6,864 bases of DNA, taken from an uncultured Xanthobacteraceae bacterium. Lineage in GTDB: Bacteria > Pseudomonadota > Alphaproteobacteria > Rhizobiales > Xanthobacteraceae. The position numbers were made by a program, and so were the translations under genes. The notes under the pieces were generated by a model. The model was not told where the DNA came from. It worked only from the letters and a program-made list of their open reading frames with translations, and did no database searches. Of the stretch, positions 1 through 5,598 are shown piece by piece (position 1 is the first letter of the stretch; each line of letters starts with the position of its first letter). The DNA lies in assembly GCA_955652925.1 (NCBI GenBank), contig CATPCO010000646.1, positions 1-6,864 of the forward strand, read 5' to 3'.

Positions 1-587
1 CCTAATTGCTCCCAGTTTTGCGGCCAGTCCTTGTTCGGATCGAGCCCGACTTGCTTGAAGTGCTTGGTATTGAGGTAGTTGCAATAGCCATAGAACCACA
101 GCGGGTAGCCGTAGGTCTTCCCATCATTGGTAGCGCCAGCAACGAACGCGGGCGCGTAGTCATCGGTAAAAGCCTTAAATGACGAATAGCCAAGGCGCGT
201 CACGTCAAGCGCGCTGATCAGGCCCTTATCAAGCCAGATCGGCATTAGCCAATCCTGACTCACGAATCCTTCAGGGGCGGTCCCCGTGGCGAATCCTACA
301 CTGAGCTTCTTGCCGAGATCGCCGAACGGAAACCATTGGAAGTCGACCTTCACATTCGGGTTCTGGTCCGTGAACAGCCTGATGCGCTTGTTGAGCCACG
401 GGCGCTGCTGCGGGTTATCGAAGGTCCAAAAGGAAAGACTGATCGGCGCTTTGCCTTGCGCGTATACCCGGTGCTCGAGCCCGGTGGTACTGGCTGCAAG
501 TCCCCCCGCGCCGATCCCGCGGATGAGCCTGCGCCGGGTGAGACCTCCGGTGGAGACTCTCGCCGCCCTCGATATGGTGATGGTCAT
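1..587 (-). CDS. ABC transporter substrate-binding protein, family 1 (sugar-type), N-terminal part
   Basis: Partial gene: 195 codons are visible and the frame is still open at the left edge; members of this family are usually about 420-440 residues. The start ATG at 585-587 is preceded by GGGAGGAAGG, with GGAGG 7 nt from the ATG. Residues 1-45 look like a Tat signal: TRRRLIRG at 17-24, a weakly hydrophobic stretch to about 37, and a probable cleavage site VYA-QG near 43. The mature start (ISLSFWTFDN, then LFTDQNPNVKVDFQW at 71-85) is typical of extracellular solute-binding proteins family 1: a first beta strand, then the 'F...NPNVKV' helix and strand. GKTYGYPLWFYG at 156-167 matches the conserved segment that reads 'G(K)xYGxPxxxx'. 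It should bind a carbohydrate or related solute in the periplasm and deliver it to an ABC permease, presumably encoded beyond the left edge. The exact ligand cannot be told. Family confidence is high; the sugar assignment is inference. Confidence 0.88.
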   Translation of the reverse strand, partial: MTITISRAARVSTGGLTRRRLIRGIGAGGLAASTTGLEHRVYAQGKAPISLSFWTFDNPQQRPWLNKRIRLFTDQNPNVKVDFQWFPFGDLGKKLSVGFATGTAPEGFVSQDWLMPIWLDKGLISALDVTRLGYSSFKAFTDDYAPAFVAGATNDGKTYGYPLWFYGYCNYLNTKHFKQVGLDPNKDWPQNWEQL

Positions 588-713
588 TGGCCTTCCTCCC
601 ATATTTCTTGTATTGCCCGCTTGGGGCCTCGTTGCTCATCTCATCGCTTTGTTAGCGCCGTCGCAAGCCCGAATGCGGAGGGGCTAGAGCAGATCTCGAC
701 CATATTGATTGTG
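588..713. other. Probable 5' region of the binding-protein gene, no clear promoter
   Basis: Apart from the ribosome site, this stretch shows no convincing gene. The promoter of the family-1 binding-protein operon should lie here or inside the hairpin cluster to its right, but no good -35/-10 pair is visible on the minus strand. The best I found, TTGCGA with a poor TGAGAT 17 nt further on, has only three of six -10 matches. A short minus-strand frame running in from 639 is a shadow of the binding-protein gene. Confidence 0.4.
591..600 (-). promoter_or_regulatory. Ribosome binding site of the family-1 binding protein gene
   Basis: On the minus strand GGGAGGAAGG precedes the ATG at 585-587. Its GGAGG core (595-599) sits 7 nt from the start. 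This decides the start of the partial binding-protein gene, because that frame has no competing well-placed start nearby. Confidence 0.75.
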
Positions 714-730
714 ATGCGGCCTCGCCGCAT
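714..730. repeat. Perfect 7-bp hairpin ATGCGGC-CTC-GCCGCAT
   Basis: ATGCGGC (714-720) and GCCGCAT (724-730) are exact reverse complements around a 3-nt loop. It lies 5 bp from the first large palindromic element and may be part of the same dispersed repeat. Function is unknown; a stable mRNA or ssDNA hairpin is possible. Confidence 0.6.
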
Positions 731-735
731 GCGCA

Positions 736-799
736 CCTCTCCCATAGGGCCCATAGGGAGAGGTCGGATCGCGCGCTTGCGCGCGATCCGGGTGAGGGG
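736..799 (+). repeat. Palindromic intergenic element, copy A
   Basis: It holds two adjacent hairpins followed by a G-rich end. The first pairs CCTCTCCC (736-743) with GGGAGAGG (756-763) around a 12-nt loop containing GGGCCC. The second is a perfect 11-bp stem: GGATCGCGCGC (766-776) and GCGCGCGATCC (779-789) with TT between. GGGTGAGGGG (790-799) ends the unit. The layout resembles short palindromic repeats I remember from Bradyrhizobium and Rhodopseudomonas intergenic regions; I could not check copy number. Copy B lies 25 bp away in inverted orientation. Confidence 0.7.
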
Positions 800-824
800 A
801 TTAGATTCACACGATCAGCGGTAC

Positions 825-886
825 CCCCCTCACCGGGAATGTGCGCGCCATGCGCGCACATTCCGACTTCTCCCCTGCGAGGAGAG
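825..886 (-). repeat. Palindromic intergenic element, copy B (inverted)
   Basis: Read on the minus strand, it repeats the plan of copy A: an imperfect CTCTCC/GGGGAGA hairpin (869-886), then GTC, then a perfect 13-bp stem, then CGGTGAGGGGGG (825-836). The stem is formed by plus-strand positions 836-848 and 852-864 (GGAATGTGCGCGC against GCGCGCACATTCC) with loop CAT. Flanks match copy A closely (GGGAGA-GTCGGA and GGTGAGGGG), while the stem interior differs but still pairs fully. In the livF transcript this pair could act as a 3' structure. Confidence 0.7.
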
Positions 887-913
887 ATGGACCTGCCGGC
901 TCGATCTCAGCGG

Positions 914-931
914 AAAAATCAGCCGAGCTGA
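914..931 (-). terminator. Putative intrinsic terminator overlapping the livF stop codon
   Basis: On the minus strand TCAGC-TCG-GCTGA (919-931) forms a 5-bp stem with a 3-nt loop, followed at once by five T (914-918). The TGA stop of livF is the last three bases of the stem. The stem is short, so termination may be weak or assisted by the larger palindromes at 736-886 downstream. A wider 7-bp pairing, TCTCAGC (905-911) with GCTGAGA (927-933), is an alternative fold. Confidence 0.5.
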
Positions 932-1665
932 GAAGTGCGGCTAGAAATCGCCAAATAAGCGTGCTCCAGCCGGAGCGGGAGATCGGTCTCACCGGTTTGG
1001 GCTTCCAGCACGATCGACCCGCGCGCGAGCGCATAGACGCGATCGGCGATCGCTAACGCTTTCTCGATCAATTGCTCGACCAGCAGCACTGCGATCCCGG
1101 CCTCACGCAGCCGCTGCACCACCACGAGCACGCGATCCACCAATACCGGTGACAACCCGGCAGAAGGTTCGTCCAGCATGAGGAGCCGCGGCCGCCGGAC
1201 TAAACCCTGCGCCACCGCCAGGATCTGCTGCTGGCCACCGGAAAGCGTGACAGCGCGTTCGTGCCGCTTGGCAGCGATTTCGGGGAAGAGATGGAGTACC
1301 TCATCGACGCGCGCGGCGCGCTCGCTACGCGCTAGGTCGTAAGCCGCCAGCAGCAGGTTGTCGAGCACCGTCAGCTGCGTGAACACACGGTGCCCTTCGA
1401 CGACATGCGCGAGCCCCGCCTTCACGATCTCGCGCGGATTGACTCCGACAAGATCGCGGCCAGCCAAACGTACGCGTCCTGACCAGGGCAGCAGTCCCGA
1501 TACTGCACGCAATAGCGTGGTTTTGCCGGCGCCGTTCGGGCCGAGCAGAGCCACCACTTCGCCCGCGCCCACCATCAGATCGATACCATGCAGCACACCG
1601 ATCTTGCCGTAACCGGTGGAGAGGCCGGCGATGTCCAGCAGCGGCTCAGCCGCCGAGATAGGCAT
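919..1665 (-). CDS. livF: Branched-chain amino acid-type ABC transporter ATP-binding protein LivF
   Basis: 248 residues, near the usual 235-245 for LivF. It is one of two cytoplasmic ATPases that power a HAAT-family uptake transporter. Visible motifs in order: Walker A GPNGAGKTT at 42-50; the LivF-type Q-loop region VVEGHRVF at 88-95, where the family has 'VPEGR'; ABC signature LSGGQQQ at 141-147; Walker B LLMLDEP at 161-167; and LLVEQ at 194-198, where LivF proteins normally have Gln in place of the H-loop His. The start at 1663-1665 is chosen because protein similarity begins at EPLLDIAGLSTGYG and GGGAGGTGG lies just upstream; a further upstream ATG at 1771-1773 adds 36 residues that are only the shadow of the preceding gene. 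It overlaps the livM-livG fusion by 20 nt and is the last gene of the operon. Its last residues, SSRTSQLG, lie beyond the usual end and encode part of a terminator-like hairpin. Confidence 0.93.
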   Translation of the reverse strand: MPISAAEPLLDIAGLSTGYGKIGVLHGIDLMVGAGEVVALLGPNGAGKTTLLRAVSGLLPWSGRVRLAGRDLVGVNPREIVKAGLAHVVEGHRVFTQLTVLDNLLLAAYDLARSERAARVDEVLHLFPEIAAKRHERAVTLSGGQQQILAVAQGLVRRPRLLMLDEPSAGLSPVLVDRVLVVVQRLREAGIAVLLVEQLIEKALAIADRVYALARGSIVLEAQTGETDLPLRLEHAYLAISSRTSQLG

Positions 1666-3454
1666 GGACCACCTCCCGATGGGAGCGGATTTCGGCCGGG
1701 GTCCCGGCCGCCAGCACCTTGCCGAGATTGAGCACGGTAACGTGGTGGCAGATATCGAAGACCAGGTCGGCATGATGCTCCACCAGCAGCACGCCGGTGC
1801 CGGCCCGGGCGATGGTCAGGAGCAGCGCACCGAGGCGTCCGATCTCCTCGGCTGAGAGTCCGGCAGCCGGCTCGTCGAGCAGCAGGAACGCCGGGCGCAG
1901 CATCAACGCGCGCGCGATCTCGGTGAAGCGCAGCTCGCTGTGCTGTAACCGATCGGCTCGGACGGCCGCGAGCCGCTCCAGCCCGACCGCTGCCAAAGCC
2001 AACATGGCGGTGTCACGCAACATAGCTTCGTCGCGCCGATGGCGCGGCAGCGAGAGCAATGATTCGACAAACGTGCCCTCGCCATCGATCGTGCCGCCAA
2101 TCATGACGTTCTGCAGTACGGATGCGGAACCAACAATGCGGGGGGTCTGGAATGTTCGCGCGATCCGCATGTGCGCGCGCTGGGGGCGGTTGAACACCGG
2201 CAGCGCTGTGCCGTTCAGGCTGACTGCACCGCGTTGCTGCGCGTAGAAGCCCGAGATGACGTTCAGCGTCGTGGTCTTGCCGCTGCCGTTGGGACCAATC
2301 AGTCCATGCACTTGACCTGGCCTGATCTCAAGATCGAGATCCTCGATCGCGTGGACGCCACCGAAGCTCAGCGCCACGTGTTCCAGCATCAAGGCGCCGG
2401 CATTGGCCGGCGCGCCAAGCAGGCGGGCGAGCAGATCAGGCCGTGGGATGATCGCCCGGTCACTCTCGAGCGGACGGCGATTCTTGAAATCCAAGATCTC
2501 GGCAATCCCGCCTGGGATCGCAAGCACGATCACAAGCAGAAGAACCGCATACAGAAACGTGGACCACGCGACCAATGGCGCGGCGAATTCCGGCAGCGCC
2601 GTCAAGAGAATCGTGCCGAGCAGCGGCCCGAGCACAGAGCCTCGCCCGCCGATCAGAATCGAAATAAAGAACAGGATCGACAGGTCGAGCGTGAACGCGT
2701 CAGGAGTGATATAGGATTGCAATGCGGCGAATAGTCCGCCGGCGATCGCTGCAACAGCACCGCTGAACAGGAACACGGTGCTCAACAAGGCGGATTTCGA
2801 GATGCCGCTTGCTTCTGCCGCGACCTCCGCGTCCCGGATCGCCGTGAGCGCGCGACCGAAGCGGCTGGCCGCGACATTCGCCGTCATCCAGGTGCAGATC
2901 GCTGCAAGGCCAAAGCAAAAATAATAGAAGCCCCACTGCGAGGCGAAGGGTGCCGGGAAGATCGGTCCGGGCACGCCCACTCCGCCCCCGGTAACGCTCT
3001 GCCAAGCCAACGCTACCTGGGTGACAATAGTGGCGAAGCCAAGCGTCGTGATGGCGAAATAAAAGGTGCGCAGCCGCAGCGCCGGCAGGCCGATGATCAA
3101 GCCGAAGACGGCGCCGACCACGGCCGCGATTGCCAGCGCCAGATAGGGCGGGAACGCCGGCGTAACATTGCCCGCCGTCAGCACGCTGGTGGTATACGCT
3201 CCGAGCGTGAGCAGTGCCACCCATCCGATGGCGATCTGGCCAGCGAACCCGACGACCAGGTTCAGGCCGGACACCAGCACCCAGTAGACGCAAGCGCGGG
3301 TCGCGATCACGCCCCAATAGCCGCCGCCGAACAGAGGGAACGCGACGCCGACAAGCAGCAGCGTCAGGAAAGGCACTGCGGCACCGATGGTGCTCGCTGA
3401 GGCGTGCACGCCCGCGCGGCTGGGGCGCAAACGTGCCGCCGACGTATCCATCAT
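1646..3454 (-). CDS. LivM-LivG fusion: ABC permease joined to ATP-binding domain
   Basis: 602 residues combining two normally separate subunits of a HAAT-type importer. Residues 26-325 are a LivM permease with about 8-10 hydrophobic segments, including the conserved LNLVVGFAGQ (65-73) and the cytoplasmic coupling loop AIRDAEVAAEASGI (205-218). A linker of about 30 residues (325-355) leads to a LivG ATPase at 356-602. Its motifs are Walker A GPNGSGKTT (387-395), Q-loop RTFQ with Q436, Walker B FLLLDEP (523-529) and H-loop His560. The ABC signature is LQHSE (503-507) rather than LSGGQ, so both glycines are absent, which is unusual. I chose ATG 3452-3454, which overlaps the livH stop as ATGA; the next codon is also ATG. 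A GTG at 3494-3496 would add 14 arginine/proline-rich residues. No clear ribosome site precedes any of them, so translational coupling to livH is likely. The fusion keeps the permease and ATPase in fixed ratio. Such fusions are, from memory, known in rhizobia. Confidence 0.92.
   Translation of the reverse strand: MMDTSAARLRPSRAGVHASASTIGAAVPFLTLLLVGVAFPLFGGGYWGVIATRACVYWVLVSGLNLVVGFAGQIAIGWVALLTLGAYTTSVLTAGNVTPAFPPYLALAIAAVVGAVFGLIIGLPALRLRTFYFAITTLGFATIVTQVALAWQSVTGGGVGVPGPIFPAPFASQWGFYYFCFGLAAICTWMTANVAASRFGRALTAIRDAEVAAEASGISKSALLSTVFLFSGAVAAIAGGLFAALQSYITPDAFTLDLSILFFISILIGGRGSVLGPLLGTILLTALPEFAAPLVAWSTFLYAVLLLVIVLAIPGGIAEILDFKNRRPLESDRAIIPRPDLLARLLGAPANAGALMLEHVALSFGGVHAIEDLDLEIRPGQVHGLIGPNGSGKTTTLNVISGFYAQQRGAVSLNGTALPVFNRPQRAHMRIARTFQTPRIVGSASVLQNVMIGGTIDGEGTFVESLLSLPRHRRDEAMLRDTAMLALAAVGLERLAAVRADRLQHSELRFTEIARALMLRPAFLLLDEPAAGLSAEEIGRLGALLLTIARAGTGVLLVEHHADLVFDICHHVTVLNLGKVLAAGTPAEIRSHREVVHAYLGG
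1669..1677 (-). promoter_or_regulatory. Ribosome binding site of livF inside the end of livM-livG
   Basis: GGGAGGTGG on the minus strand, with its GGAGG core 6 nt from the ATG at 1663-1665. It lies within the last codons of the upstream fusion gene (residues REVV), so livF translation is probably coupled to it. This site decides the livF start. Confidence 0.75.
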
Positions 3455-4308
3455 ACGCGGCGTTGCAGGGCCGCGCCGGCAAGGCCCTCGGGGCACGCCA
3501 GCAGGACGATGATGAACACCGTGAATACCGCCACCGATGCAAAGATGCCGCCCACCAGGAAGTTTGCAGCTTGCTGAAACAGCCCGAGCAGGAGACCGGC
3601 GGCCAGGGCGCCACGGTTGTTGCCCATTCCGCCCAGGGCGACCGGAACGAAGCCATAGAAGGTCAGCATCGGTGCATTGGCAAAGAATGCAAGCAGCATC
3701 TCGCCGCCGGCAAAACCCGCGAGTGCGCCTATCACGCCGGCGAGTGCAAAGCTCGCCAGGCGCAAGCCGCGCTCTGGCAGGCCGAGCGCACGCGCGGCGT
3801 AGGTGTCCTCAGCAATGGCCAGAAAGGCGCGGCCGGTGAGGGTGTAGCGATAGAGCAAATCGAGGCCGACGATCACGACCGCGCAGGCGAGCATCGGCAG
3901 CCAGAACTGCTGATCAAATCCGCCGCGGGCAATGTCGAAGAGCCGCGGAAACGGCTGTGGCTCCGTGCTCCACTCGATCGCCGTGAACTGCTGAACCATC
4001 AGCGCCAGCGCGAGCGTCGAGAGCACGTAGAGATGCTGATCCAGGCTCCTGAGCACCGGCCGCACGGCGACAATCTCGGTCACGATGCCGAGCACGCCGC
4101 CGCCGGCCAACGCGAGGAGGAACCCGACAGCCGCCGGCATTTCCATGCGCGCGATGAACAGCGAGCCCAGCACGCCGCCCAGCATTCCGAGCGTGCCCGC
4201 GGTAAAGCTGAACACGCGCGAAGCTGAGAACATCACGTTATAGGTGATGCCGATTAGTGCGTAGATGCAGCCGATCGCCACCCCAGACAAGACGATCGAT
4301 TCGACCAT
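3451..4308 (-). CDS. livH: Branched-chain amino acid-type ABC transporter permease LivH
   Basis: 285 residues, the usual LivH length, nearly all hydrophobic helices in the inner membrane. It would form the translocation channel with the LivM half of the fusion. Family marks: the N-terminal GVAIGCIYALIGITYNVMFSAS (9-30), near the usual 'G...G..YALiAlG'; the RPVLR segment (83-87); the coupling loop AIAEDTYAARALGL (164-177), matching the LivH 'A...n...A.l.Gi' pattern that contacts the ATPases; ALAGFAG (195-201), and the late GFVPVALGGMGN (219-230), matching the 'K.f.a.vlGG.Gs' motif. Start ATG 4306-4308 lies 4 nt after the stop of the binding-protein gene; the ribosome site is weak (TTGAG), suggesting coupled translation. 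Its stop overlaps the fusion gene's start. Subunit identity is firm; the transported ligand is not shown. Confidence 0.92.
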   Translation of the reverse strand: MVESIVLSGVAIGCIYALIGITYNVMFSASRVFSFTAGTLGMLGGVLGSLFIARMEMPAAVGFLLALAGGGVLGIVTEIVAVRPVLRSLDQHLYVLSTLALALMVQQFTAIEWSTEPQPFPRLFDIARGGFDQQFWLPMLACAVVIVGLDLLYRYTLTGRAFLAIAEDTYAARALGLPERGLRLASFALAGVIGALAGFAGGEMLLAFFANAPMLTFYGFVPVALGGMGNNRGALAAGLLLGLFQQAANFLVGGIFASVAVFTVFIIVLLACPEGLAGAALQRRV

Positions 4309-4312
4309 CGAC

Positions 4313-5503
4313 TCAAGTGCCGTAGCCGGGGGCTAGATTGAATGCGCCGTCCTTGAGCGAATTGGCCTCGACCATCACTATTTCGTCGTCGGGATACCCG
4401 TCGTGCTGATCGGGGGTAAAGGAGATGTCGCCGTAGACACCCGGGAAGCCCTTTAGGTTGTTGAGATAGCCGACGACCTGCGCCGGCTCGGTGCCGGCGT
4501 TCTTCATCGCCTCGGCGATCAAGCGTGGACTGTCATAGCCGAGCGCGATCCACCACATGAGCGTGTCGCCCATGTCGATTTTGGCGCTCTTCAAGCGGTC
4601 GAGGAAAGCGATGGTGCGATCCGGAAGGTTGCCGCCCGGGCCGTAACAAACCGTGCGAAAGTTGTTCGGATAGACCTTCGCCCAGTATTGGGGCTTTTCC
4701 AGCAAGGCCTTCGTCTGGCCGGAGCCGAGCGTGGTCTGGCCAACGATCGGCACGTCCCATTCCAACTGCCCGCGCGTGTTGATGATGCGGGACAGGAAAC
4801 CGGCGTTGACGCTCCAGGGCATGATCGCTTCGGCTCCTGCGGATCGCATGCGCAAAAGCTCGGGCTTGAGATCCGGATTGGCGGCATCGACATTGCCCTG
4901 ATAGACCACTTCGGCGCCCATGGCCTTGAGCATCGGCGCATAGGCGTTGACCGAGGCGGTGCCATAGCCGGTGGTATCGCTGATGACCGCGACCTTTTTG
5001 CGCTTGAGCACTTCCACCACATAGCGGTTCGCGGCGGCGCCGATCTGCTGGTTGGTGGGTCCGTTGCGGAAGCACATTGGATATTTCTTCGGGTCGGTCA
5101 GGCTATCGACCCAGCAGGGATGGACCTGCGGCGTGCTCGCGCGTGCGAGCAGCGGCACGACCGCGAGCGACTCGCCGGAATTGACCGGGCCGAAGACGAC
5201 GCCCACCTTCTCCCCGTGCGTGAGCTCGGCCGCTCCGTTGACGGCCTTCGTCGGGTCGCTTTGGGTATCGCGAGTGATCAGCTCGATCTGCCGCCCACCG
5301 ATGCCACCGGCCGCATTGAGCTCCTGCACCGCCAACTGGATTCCGCGATTGATCCCGATACCGGTGGAGGAGGAGGGGCCGGTGAGCGCCGGCAGGTAGC
5401 CGAGGCGGATCGGCTCGTTGACGGCAATCGCAGGCTTGGCAACGCCGCTGGCGATGGCGGCTGCGCCGGCGGACGCCAGCGCTTGACGACGAGTCATCGA
5501 CAT
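4313..5503 (-). CDS. ABC transporter substrate-binding protein, branched-chain amino acid type (LivK-like)
   Basis: 396 residues, typical for the Peripla_BP_6 (Leu/Ile/Val-binding-like) family. It is a periplasmic ligand-capturing protein for the LivH/LivM-G/LivF transporter encoded directly downstream. The N-terminus has a Tat-like signal: TRRQALASAG (4-13), a hydrophobic alanine-rich run and a probable cut after AIA at about 27. The mature protein starts EPIRLGYLPALTGPSSSTG (30-48), the family's first strand with the ligand-contacting loop, followed by the AVQELNAAGGIGGRQIELI (58-76) family signature. A second-lobe segment VAVISDTTGYGTASV (171-185) and the GVYGDISFTPDQHDGY (355-370) end motif also fit. 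The start at 5501-5503 has AGGAGG 8 nt upstream; a second in-frame ATG two codons later is less well spaced. As first gene it sits behind the predicted promoter at 5565-5593. Ligands in this family include branched-chain amino acids, amides, urea and aromatic acids; the sequence does not decide. Confidence 0.93.
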   Translation of the reverse strand: MSMTRRQALASAGAAAIASGVAKPAIAVNEPIRLGYLPALTGPSSSTGIGINRGIQLAVQELNAAGGIGGRQIELITRDTQSDPTKAVNGAAELTHGEKVGVVFGPVNSGESLAVVPLLARASTPQVHPCWVDSLTDPKKYPMCFRNGPTNQQIGAAANRYVVEVLKRKKVAVISDTTGYGTASVNAYAPMLKAMGAEVVYQGNVDAANPDLKPELLRMRSAGAEAIMPWSVNAGFLSRIINTRGQLEWDVPIVGQTTLGSGQTKALLEKPQYWAKVYPNNFRTVCYGPGGNLPDRTIAFLDRLKSAKIDMGDTLMWWIALGYDSPRLIAEAMKNAGTEPAQVVGYLNNLKGFPGVYGDISFTPDQHDGYPDDEIVMVEANSLKDGAFNLAPGYGT

Positions 5504-5511
5504 TTTGATTT

Positions 5512-5517
5512 CCTCCT
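5512..5517 (-). promoter_or_regulatory. Ribosome binding site of the LivK-like gene
   Basis: A full AGGAGG on the minus strand, 8 nt (AAATCAAA) from the ATG at 5501-5503. It is the strongest ribosome site in the window, as expected for a binding protein made in excess over its membrane partners. Confidence 0.85.
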
Positions 5518-5546
5518 AGATTGGTCTCATTCGACTCCCAAAGCTT

Positions 5547-5562
5547 GTCGCACTTTTGCGAC
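5547..5562. promoter_or_regulatory. Inverted repeat GTCGCA-N4-TGCGAC, candidate operator
   Basis: A perfect 6-bp inverted repeat with a 4-nt centre (CTTT on the plus strand). It begins 2 bp downstream of the -10 box, so it covers the expected transcription start of the liv operon. That position suits a repressor operator; alternatively it is a small hairpin at the very 5' end of the mRNA. No regulator gene is visible in the window. Confidence 0.45.
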
Positions 5563-5564
5563 GC

Positions 5565-5593
5565 ATTATAGCCTCGGCTTGATTATCCGAGAA
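5565..5593 (-). promoter_or_regulatory. Predicted sigma-70-type promoter of the liv operon
   Basis: The minus strand has an exact TATAAT (5565-5570). The hexamer 17 nt upstream, TTCTCG (5588-5593), matches the -35 consensus at only three positions, so an activator may be needed. Predicted start is near 5557-5559, giving a leader of about 55 nt to the ATG at 5501-5503. It lies in the only gap of the cluster and points into the operon. Confidence 0.5.
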
Positions 5594-5598
5594 GCGGC

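Noticed and set aside
415..639. A 74-codon minus-strand frame beginning MSNEAPSGQY just upstream of the family-1 binding protein
   Set aside because: Most of it is a shifted-frame reading of the conserved binding-protein N-terminus, and it ignores the strong ribosome site at 591-600.
714..886. Possible CRISPR array or small RNA gene in the hairpin cluster
   Set aside because: There are no regularly spaced direct repeats with unique spacers; the structures are palindromes in inverted arrangement, better explained as intergenic repeat elements.
336..944. A 202-codon plus-strand open frame across the intergenic palindromes
   Set aside because: It reads through the hairpins and antisense to the binding-protein gene; the product has no recognisable fold and no good ribosome site.
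1134..1136. Possible loss of function in LivF because the H-loop His is replaced by Gln and the Q-loop region carries Glu
   Set aside because: Both features (VEQ and EGR-like segments) are, as I recall, normal for LivF proteins and do not mark a defect.
3455..3496. GTG start 14 codons upstream for the LivM-LivG fusion
   Set aside because: The extra residues are Arg/Pro/Gly-rich, have no ribosome site and overlap livH by 46 nt, while ATGATGA at the livH stop is a typical coupled start. Not fully excluded.
2700..3656. A 318-codon minus-strand frame overlapping livM and livH
   Set aside because: It is a frame-shifted reading of the two permeases, with arginine-rich, non-membrane composition.
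3214..4227. A 337-codon plus-strand open frame opposite livH and livM
   Set aside because: The translation is low-complexity and rich in Arg, Gln, Glu and Ala with no recognisable domain, and it lies antisense to two clearly conserved permease regions. Long antisense frames are expected in GC-rich DNA.
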